DNA of 11,949 bases from Oscillospiraceae bacterium (GTDB taxonomy: Bacteria; Bacillota_A; Clostridia; Oscillospirales; JAAYXM01). Shown piece after piece: positions 7,349 through 11,949 of this stretch (its first letter is position 1; every line of letters begins with the position of its first letter). The notes beneath the pieces are model-generated. The model made no database searches and had not been told where the DNA came from. It worked only from the letters and a program-made list of their open reading frames with translations. The stretch lies in the NCBI GenBank assembly GCA_017408185.1, contig JAFQVE010000049.1, positions 1 to 11,949 of the forward strand, in the 5' to 3' direction. Position numbers and translations under genes: made by a program.

Positions 7349-7375
7349 TAATCCCACCCTCAAAGGGTGGGATTA
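7349..7375. terminator. Perfect 12-bp hairpin after the antiporter gene, terminator-like without a T run
   Basis: TAATCCCACCCT (7349-7360) and AGGGTGGGATTA (7364-7375) form a perfect 12-bp stem with a 3-base CAA loop, five bases after the stop codon. No T run follows on either strand, so intrinsic termination is uncertain. It may instead stabilise the mRNA 3' end or work with Rho. Position and GC-rich core still suggest a 3'-end element. Confidence 0.55.
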
Positions 7376-7387
7376 CTGTAAGCAGGA

Positions 7388-7435
7388 TTTTACAAATGTT
7401 CATTCATTTTTATTTAACGTTTTACAAATTATTCA
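7388..7435 (+). repeat. Direct repeats upstream of the response regulator, candidate operator
   Basis: TTTTACAAAT occurs at 7388-7397 and again at 7420-7429, exactly 32 bp apart (about three helical turns). Each copy is followed by a TTCA within a few bases (7399-7402 and 7432-7435). The second copy overlaps the weak -35 region of the next promoter. OmpR-family regulators bind tandem direct repeats in such positions. Autoregulation by the adjacent regulator is an inference. The rest of this 143-base gap holds the promoter and a hairpin, and no gene. Confidence 0.4.
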
Positions 7436-7462
7436 CTTTTTTCTGTTTTTATGGTGTATAAT
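7432..7462 (+). promoter_or_regulatory. Promoter of the two-component/htrA operon
   Basis: A perfect -10 TATAAT lies at 7457-7462, preceded by TGGTG. The best -35 candidate, TTCACT (7432-7437), matches only 4 of 6 positions with a long 19-bp spacer. A strong -10 with a poor -35 covered by direct repeats suggests dependence on an activator. The start of transcription should be near 7469, just before the AGGAGG site. Confidence 0.6.
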
Positions 7463-7486
7463 ATAAATCAGAAGGAGGGATATATT

Positions 7487-8185
7487 ATGCCCACACATGT
7501 ACTTATTATCGAAGATGATCCAAACATAGCAGAGCTTATAAGTCTTTATCTTGAAAAGGACGGCTTTGATGTAACTCTTGCATCCGATGGCAAAGCGGGC
7601 GTTGATACTTTTTTCAGCATCCATCCAGACATAGTTTTGCTTGACATAATGCTTCCCGAAATGGACGGCTGGGAGGTTTGCCGCGAAATCCGAAAGAGCG
7701 ACAAAACGCCCATAATAATGCTTACGGCAAAGGATGAAACTGCAGACAAAGTGACCGGTCTTGAGCTGGGTGCGGATGACTACATTTCAAAGCCTTTTGA
7801 TATGAAAGAGGTAATCGCACGCATTCACGCCGTACTCCGAAGATATACTCCCGGTAATGAAGCAGCAGAAAATGCCGATATCAAAAGCTTTGACAATCTT
7901 TCCATAAATATGTCTGCATACGAGGTTCTTATCAAAGGAAAGAAGGTGGATATGCCGCCGAAGGAGCTTGAGCTTTTAAATTATTTAGCTTCGCATCCTA
8001 ACAGAGTTTTCACGCGCAACCAGCTTCTTGACGACGTATGGGGCTTTGAATACTTCGGCGATTCAAGAACCGTTGACGTACACGTTAAGCGTCTGCGTGA
8101 AAAAATAGACGGAGCAAGTGAAAAATGGTCGCTCAAGACCGTTTGGGGCGTCGGGTATAAGTTCGAGCTTAATCCCGACAAATGA
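7487..8185 (+). CDS. OmpR/PhoB-family response regulator
   Basis: The 232-residue cytoplasmic DNA-binding regulator is predicted to be phosphorylated by the kinase encoded next. The receiver domain (about 3-118) has the acidic pair D10-D11 after E9, phosphoacceptor D53 in LLDIMLP, T80 in MLTAKD and K102 in SKPF, all intact. A winged-helix domain follows (about 130-230), with the recognition region RTVDVHVKRLREKI and the terminal TVWGVGYKF typical of the family. An ATG at 7451 in the same frame is rejected because it lies upstream of the -10 box. The chosen ATG has GAAGGAGG eight bases upstream. By context it probably controls htrA in response to envelope stress, like CssR of Bacillus subtilis, but orthology cannot be claimed from sequence reading alone. 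Confidence 0.9.
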   Translation: MPTHVLIIEDDPNIAELISLYLEKDGFDVTLASDGKAGVDTFFSIHPDIVLLDIMLPEMDGWEVCREIRKSDKTPIIMLTAKDETADKVTGLELGADDYISKPFDMKEVIARIHAVLRRYTPGNEAAENADIKSFDNLSINMSAYEVLIKGKKVDMPPKELELLNYLASHPNRVFTRNQLLDDVWGFEYFGDSRTVDVHVKRLREKIDGASEKWSLKTVWGVGYKFELNPDK

Positions 8186-8196
8186 GGAAGTAAACA

Positions 8197-9621
8197 GTGA
8201 AGCTTCTTTACAAATACTTTCTGATGATCGCCTTTCCGATGATTGCATGTCTTGTTGTGGTCGGTGTCGGTCTTTCTTTTCAGATGTATAACTACTCCGT
8301 TGCCGAAAAACACGAATCACTTCAGCGCGCAGCAGAGCGCGTTTCAAGTATGACGGAGGATCTTTATTACAATCACTCCATAACGCACGAGCATATGATA
8401 AAAACCGTTCTCGCATCTATGACAAATGATTCGCAGATACACGTTATTGTATGTGACACAAACGGACAGATTTTTCTGACATCGGACATACGCGGCAACA
8501 AATATATGAACTCCAGAGTCAGCGCAGGCATCCTTGAAGAAACGCTTACCTCGGAGGAATATTCGGCAACCGGAACTCTTGACGGATTGTATGAGGGCGA
8601 AAACTACACAGTGGGTCTTGTTACTAAAAACGATGCCGGCGAGCCTATTGCATACGTTTATGTGACAACATCCATCAGGTATATCCAGATGCTTACAATG
8701 TACGTGAGAAATCTCTTTTTGCTCTTGTCCGTTGCCGTGTTTATCCTCACTTCATTTGCGTCATACTTTATCATAAGAAGGATGACACGTCCGCTGAAGC
8801 AGATAGCCACGGCGTCAAGAAAATTTGCACACGGAGACTTTTCAACTCGTGTTCCTGTGTATTCAAGCGACGAAATCGGAGATCTGACACACGCGTTCAA
8901 CAATATGGCAGACTCTCTTGAAAAATCCGAGGAATTGCGGCGCGCTTTTGTGGCGAACGTCTCGCACGAGCTTCGCTCACCGATGACATCTATCGGCGGT
9001 TTTGTTGACGGAATGCTTGACGGAACAATTCCCGAAGAACGTCGCGAACGATATCTCCGAATAGTTTCCGATGAAGTTCACAGGCTTTCACGCCTTGTAA
9101 GCAGGATGCTTGAGATAACGGTTCTTCAGGGCAAAGATATAACCGCCGAGAGCACCACATTTGATTTCTGCGAGCTTCTGCGACGTGCGGCAATAAGCTT
9201 TGAACAACGTGCAGGAGAGCGGCAGATTTCATTGAATATCGAAATCCCGTCACACGCGATAAATATATTTGCAAATGAGGATGCACTTTATCAGGTAGTG
9301 TATAATCTTATTGACAACGCAATAAAATTTTCGGAACCGAACTCTTCAATTGACATAAAAGCTTTTGAAAAAGGAGACAAACTCACGTTTTCCGTTCGCA
9401 ACTACGGCGCAGAAATACCGGAAGAACAACTGAAATATGTGTTCGACAGATTCCACAAAGCAGACAGCTCCCGTTCTAAAGACAAAAGCGGACTGGGACT
9501 TGGGTTGTATATTGCAAAAACAATAATAAACCAACACAAAGGAAAAATATGGGCAGTCAGCGAAAACGGATATACCGAGTTTTCTTTCACGGTTTCAATT
9601 CGTAGATATACACAAGGCTGA
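8197..9621 (+). CDS. Membrane sensor histidine kinase (HAMP, HisKA, HATPase_c)
   Basis: The 474-residue kinase has a first membrane helix at about 8-29 and an extracellular sensor region of about 130 residues (30-165). The segment VIVCDTNGQIFLTSD suggests a Cache/PAS-like fold. A second helix (about 172-193), a HAMP linker (193-246), a HisKA domain with phosphoacceptor H257 in VANVSHELRSPM, and an ATPase domain follow. The ATPase domain has an N box with N370, D373 and N374, an F box near 414-421, and the glycine-rich GLGLGLYIAK (432-441). The G1 box reads RNYGAEIP: N402 replaces the usual Asp and E406 the second Gly, a variation seen in some Gram-positive kinases. Translation begins at a GTG 11 bases after the regulator's stop, with GAGGAAG overlapping that stop, implying coupling. 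Partner and target are inferred from the neighbours. Confidence 0.9.
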   Translation: MKLLYKYFLMIAFPMIACLVVVGVGLSFQMYNYSVAEKHESLQRAAERVSSMTEDLYYNHSITHEHMIKTVLASMTNDSQIHVIVCDTNGQIFLTSDIRGNKYMNSRVSAGILEETLTSEEYSATGTLDGLYEGENYTVGLVTKNDAGEPIAYVYVTTSIRYIQMLTMYVRNLFLLLSVAVFILTSFASYFIIRRMTRPLKQIATASRKFAHGDFSTRVPVYSSDEIGDLTHAFNNMADSLEKSEELRRAFVANVSHELRSPMTSIGGFVDGMLDGTIPEERRERYLRIVSDEVHRLSRLVSRMLEITVLQGKDITAESTTFDFCELLRRAAISFEQRAGERQISLNIEIPSHAINIFANEDALYQVVYNLIDNAIKFSEPNSSIDIKAFEKGDKLTFSVRNYGAEIPEEQLKYVFDRFHKADSSRSKDKSGLGLGLYIAKTIINQHKGKIWAVSENGYTEFSFTVSIRRYTQG

Positions 9622-9658
9622 CGGTGCAAAAGCACAAAAACACAAGGAGGATCTTGAA

Positions 9659-11095
9659 ATGAATGATGAATTAATGAATAACCGGAACGGCGAAAACGAG
9701 GAAAATACACCGCCCGCAGCCGACAGCTTCCACGAAAGCGAGAGCGAAGTTTCTTCCGGCACTTCTGCCGAAACACCGACAGAGGAAAATGTTACTGCAG
9801 AGGAGCAATCGGCACAGGATGAAGAAAAGCCATCAGAGGAACAACCTCACGAGGAGCCTTTTTTTGAGCAGCAAACTCCCCCGCCCTACGGTGACAGTGC
9901 TTATTTCTCCAACGGTCCGATAAATATGCAATACAAACCCAGAAGAACCCCCACATGGGTGGTAGTTCTTATATGCGTCATCGGAGCTCTTTATCTTATG
10001 ATCTCCGCCACGCTCATTGTAGCCTTTCTTAAGTTTTCACATTCGGATGCCCCGGTCAATCCTCAGAACGCAATCGAAAATCTGATTGATGAGAACAAGG
10101 TTGAGGATCATCTCACAATAAATGAGTCGCCGAAGTCCGAAGGTGCAAAAACCACCGACGGCGCACTGACAGTAAAGCAGATATCGGAAAAGGTGCGCGC
10201 ATCCGTTGTCGGCGTTACCTGCCAGAGCACGGCAAACTTCTCGTCTTCTTCTGTTGGATCGGGCATAATTATGTCCGAAGACGGATATATAATCACAAAC
10301 AACCACGTTATTGAAGGAATGACAACCATTCAGGTGGTTCTCGACAGCGGCGAGACTTATGACGCCCGTCTTATCGGCTCAGATTCCCGCTCTGACCTTG
10401 CAGTAATCAAGGTAAATGCAACAGGACTTAAGCCTGCAGAATTCGGCGATTCCGACAAGCTCGAACAGGGCGATCCTGCAATCGCAATAGGAAATCCTGC
10501 AGGACTTCAGCTCCAGAACACAGTTACCTACGGTATAATCTCCGCAATAAACCGCGACATAATCGTCGAGGACAGAACGATGACCCTCATCCAGACCGAT
10601 GCATCCATAAATCCCGGAAATTCCGGAGGTCCGCTCGTCAACGAATTCGGTCAGGTAATCGGTATCAACACCGTAAAAGTCGGTATATCATACTATGAAG
10701 GACTCGGATTTGCAATTCCGATGAACACGGCAAAGCCGATAATTGATGAGCTTATTTCACGAGGCTACGTAAAAGGACGTCCGTCAATCGGAATCAGCGG
10801 AACTACGCTGAGCGAGCGCGACTCTATGTTCTACGGTCTTCCGGCGGGACTTCTCATTGACTACGTTCACCCGTATTCCGATGCATTCAAGAAAGGAATA
10901 AGACGCGGTGACATCATAACGAAGATGAACGGCACTGCCCTTTCCTCCACCGCAGAAATCAAGAAAATACGCGACAATTTCACAGCCGGTGATAAGGTAA
11001 CCCTTACGATTTACAGAAACTCACAGGAGGTTGATATTGAGGTTATCCTTATGGATGAAGCGACGTTATCAACCGCACAATCCGAAGCCAGCTGA
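9659..11095 (+). CDS. htrA: HtrA/DegP-like membrane-anchored serine protease with PDZ domain
   Basis: This is a surface quality-control protease predicted to degrade misfolded exported proteins. The 478-residue product begins with a cytoplasmic tail (1-98) that is strongly acidic and proline-rich: 23 Asp/Glu against 2 Lys/Arg in residues 1-90. One membrane helix (about 99-124) follows, then an extracytoplasmic linker. The chymotrypsin-fold domain carries the full triad H216 (TNNHVIEG), D246 (SRSDLAVIKV) and S322 (NPGNSGGPL). A single C-terminal PDZ domain spans about 375-465, with GLLIDYVHPYSDAFKKGIRRGD as its core. There is no cleavable signal peptide. The start has AAGGAGG eight bases upstream and lies 37 bases after the kinase stop with no promoter seen between them, so it is probably co-transcribed with the two-component genes. 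A strong terminator follows. Confidence 0.93.
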   Translation: MNDELMNNRNGENEENTPPAADSFHESESEVSSGTSAETPTEENVTAEEQSAQDEEKPSEEQPHEEPFFEQQTPPPYGDSAYFSNGPINMQYKPRRTPTWVVVLICVIGALYLMISATLIVAFLKFSHSDAPVNPQNAIENLIDENKVEDHLTINESPKSEGAKTTDGALTVKQISEKVRASVVGVTCQSTANFSSSSVGSGIIMSEDGYIITNNHVIEGMTTIQVVLDSGETYDARLIGSDSRSDLAVIKVNATGLKPAEFGDSDKLEQGDPAIAIGNPAGLQLQNTVTYGIISAINRDIIVEDRTMTLIQTDASINPGNSGGPLVNEFGQVIGINTVKVGISYYEGLGFAIPMNTAKPIIDELISRGYVKGRPSIGISGTTLSERDSMFYGLPAGLLIDYVHPYSDAFKKGIRRGDIITKMNGTALSSTAEIKKIRDNFTAGDKVTLTIYRNSQEVDIEVILMDEATLSTAQSEAS

Positions 11096-11107
11096 TAAAT
11101 GTCAGAT

Positions 11108-11134
11108 AAAAAATCCTCCTCGGGGGATTTTTTT
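11108..11134 (+). terminator. Intrinsic terminator after htrA
   Basis: A hairpin formed by AAAAAATCC.C and G.GGATTTTTT, with one T-G wobble and a 4-base loop near 11119-11122, is followed by a run of seven T (11128-11134). It begins 12 bases after the htrA stop and should separate the htrA transcript from spoIIAA. Confidence 0.85.
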
Positions 11135-11138
11135 GTTT

Positions 11139-11183
11139 TGTCGCCGGAATTTTACATATATCGCATATGTTTGGGTGTATTAT
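11139..11183 (+). promoter_or_regulatory. Candidate Spo0A-controlled promoter region of spoIIA
   Basis: The sequence TGTCGCC (11139-11145) matches 5 of 7 positions of the 0A box TGTCGAA and has the usual T-rich left flank. TATCGCA (11159-11165) also matches 5 of 7 and lies exactly 20 bp downstream on the same face of the helix. TTTACA (11151-11156) and TATTAT (11178-11183) resemble sigma-A hexamers but are 21 bp apart, the over-long spacing known for Spo0A-activated sigma-A promoters such as spoIIG. I do not see a convincing sigma-H promoter. All matches are imperfect. Confidence 0.35.
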
Positions 11184-11219
11184 AAGTATAGTAAACAAAA
11201 GAAAGAAAGGACGTGCAAA

Positions 11220-11552
11220 ATGAAGGTATCATCACAGCGATGCGGCGGTGAGCTTAAAATATCACTTTCAGGAGAGCTTGATCACCACGCGGCGCGCCGC
11301 GCCATTCCGGAAATCACAGCAATAACAGACATAGAGCTTCCCGTGAAACTTGTCATTGATTTTGAGCGCGTGAGCTTTATGGACAGCTCGGGAATAGCCC
11401 TCGTAATCGGAGCATACAAAAGAGCGACTTCCATAGGCAGCGGCTTTTGCGTGATAAACGTATCAAAGCAGGCACACAAGGTCTTTTCCGCCGCAGGAAT
11501 ATGCAAGCTTTTAAATATTTCCGAACGCGAAAAGGACAAAGTAAACATATGA
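11220..11552 (+). CDS. spoIIAA: Anti-sigma F factor antagonist
   Basis: This STAS-domain protein, when dephosphorylated by SpoIIE, pulls SpoIIAB away from sigma-F and so starts forespore gene expression. The 110-residue product is slightly shorter than the roughly 117-residue Bacillus protein. It shares the GELDHH motif (18-23) and FMDSSG (53-58), where S56 corresponds to the serine phosphorylated by SpoIIAB. General anti-anti-sigma factors such as RsbV have the same fold. The GELDHH motif and the adjacent spoIIAB identify this one as SpoIIAA. An open frame reaches back to 11031 through the htrA terminator. The ATG at 11220, eight bases after AAAGGA, is clearly the start. It probably forms the spoIIA operon with spoIIAB and, outside the window, sigF. 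Confidence 0.93.
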   Translation: MKVSSQRCGGELKISLSGELDHHAARRAIPEITAITDIELPVKLVIDFERVSFMDSSGIALVIGAYKRATSIGSGFCVINVSKQAHKVFSAAGICKLLNISEREKDKVNI

Positions 11553-11564
11553 AGGAGATTACCA

Positions 11565-11949
11565 ATGAAAACTATAAATGAAGTAACCCTTACTTTCCCG
11601 AGCAAATCCGCAAACGAGGGCTATGCGCGTGCTGCGGTTGCCGCTTTTGCGGCACAGCTTGACCCGACGCTTGATGAAATAGGCGATATAAAAACAGCAG
11701 TCAGCGAAGCCGTTACAAACTGTACAGTCCACGCTTATCCCGACTGCGTGGGGAAAATTTACATAAAGCTTCGTATTTTAGAGAACAATATATTTGAAAT
11801 TTCGGTGCGCGACCGCGGACTTGGAATAAGCGATATTGAGCAAGCAAAAACACCGATGTTTACCACTGGCGGAGATGACCGTTCCGGCATGGGATTTACG
11901 ATTATGGAAAGCTTCACGGATAACCTCAGAATACGCTCTGTGAGAGGAA
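11565..11949 (+). CDS. spoIIAB: Anti-sigma F factor / SpoIIAA kinase (3' end outside window)
   Basis: SpoIIAB binds sigma-F and holds it inactive before septation, and it phosphorylates SpoIIAA with ATP. The visible 128 residues are close to Bacillus SpoIIAB throughout. They include AQLDPTLDEI (30-39), the N box SEAVTN (47-52) with the catalytic glutamate E48 and Mg-binding N52, the G1 box RDRGLGI (82-88), and the ATP-lid and G2 region RSGMGFTIME (106-115). R22 corresponds to the arginine that contacts partner proteins. The Bacillus protein has about 146 residues, so perhaps 18-20 are missing at the window end. The ATG follows spoIIAA by 12 bases, with AAGGAG overlapping the spoIIAA stop codon. 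Serine kinases of the RsbW type are related, but similarity and context favour SpoIIAB. Confidence 0.95.
   Translation, partial: MKTINEVTLTFPSKSANEGYARAAVAAFAAQLDPTLDEIGDIKTAVSEAVTNCTVHAYPDCVGKIYIKLRILENNIFEISVRDRGLGISDIEQAKTPMFTTGGDDRSGMGFTIMESFTDNLRIRSVRG

Noticed and set aside
9624..9635. Small hairpin GTGC-AAAA-GCAC between the kinase gene and htrA
   Set aside because: The stem is only 4 bp and no T run follows, so it is unlikely to terminate or regulate.
11173..11178. GGGTGT resembling a sigma-B -10 element
   Set aside because: No GTTT-type -35 lies 12-15 bp upstream, and sigma-B is not generally expected in clostridial genomes.
11031..11219. Upstream extension of spoIIAA reaching into htrA
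   Set aside because: It crosses the htrA stop and a strong terminator. Homology and a good ribosome binding site start at 11220.
1..11949. Mobile elements, CRISPR arrays, phage genes or defence systems
   Set aside because: No transposase or integrase motifs, no regularly spaced repeats and no paired terminal inverted repeats were seen. Every sizeable coding region is accounted for by a recognised family.

Overview
The window looks like chromosomal DNA of an endospore-forming, low-to-moderate GC Firmicute, most likely a Clostridia-class anaerobe. The evidence is a spoIIAA-spoIIAB pair (sporulation sigma-F control) at the right edge, strong AGGAGG-type ribosome binding sites before most genes, near-consensus sigma-A promoters, and a single-membrane HtrA protease anchored by one N-terminal helix. 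I see no insertion sequence, phage gene, CRISPR array, tRNA or rRNA. Most of the content is core metabolism and housekeeping, so the interest lies mainly in the regulatory DNA and a few family variants.

Left part (1-5410, minus strand): a compact arginine/ornithine operon read right to left as argC-argJ-argB-argD-argF. Gaps run from about 21 bp down to an 8-bp overlap. The operon has one near-perfect sigma-A promoter (TTGACA-18-TATAAT), ARG-box-like operators on both sides of it, and a hairpin terminator after argF. Together the genes convert glutamate to citrulline through acetylated intermediates. ArgJ recycles the acetyl group, ArgB carries the N-terminal helix and C-terminal signature of the arginine-inhibited hexameric kinases, and ArgC is the short, less common type 2 form. 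argG, argH and carAB are not here.

Middle (5387-7375): two divergent membrane-protein genes. A YgjV-family protein runs left toward the arg operon and an NhaC-superfamily antiporter runs right. Their promoters overlap almost completely and share one palindromic -10 element (ATTATAAT), so polymerase should be able to use only one at a time. A perfect 12-bp hairpin lacking a T tract follows the antiporter.

Right part (7380-11134, plus strand): an OmpR-family response regulator, a HAMP-type sensor histidine kinase with a GTG start, and an HtrA-type serine protease with a PDZ domain. They are probably one operon ending in a strong intrinsic terminator. The arrangement resembles envelope or secretion-stress systems such as CssRS-HtrA of Bacillus subtilis. 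A pair of direct repeats 32 bp apart upstream of the regulator is a candidate autoregulatory site.

Right edge (11135-11949): spoIIAA, with the phosphorylatable MDSSG motif, then the first 128 codons of spoIIAB, the anti-sigma-F kinase. sigF would be expected just outside the window. Two 0A-box-like sequences 20 bp apart and a long-spaced promoter-like arrangement precede spoIIAA, which is what Spo0A control would look like, although the matches are imperfect.
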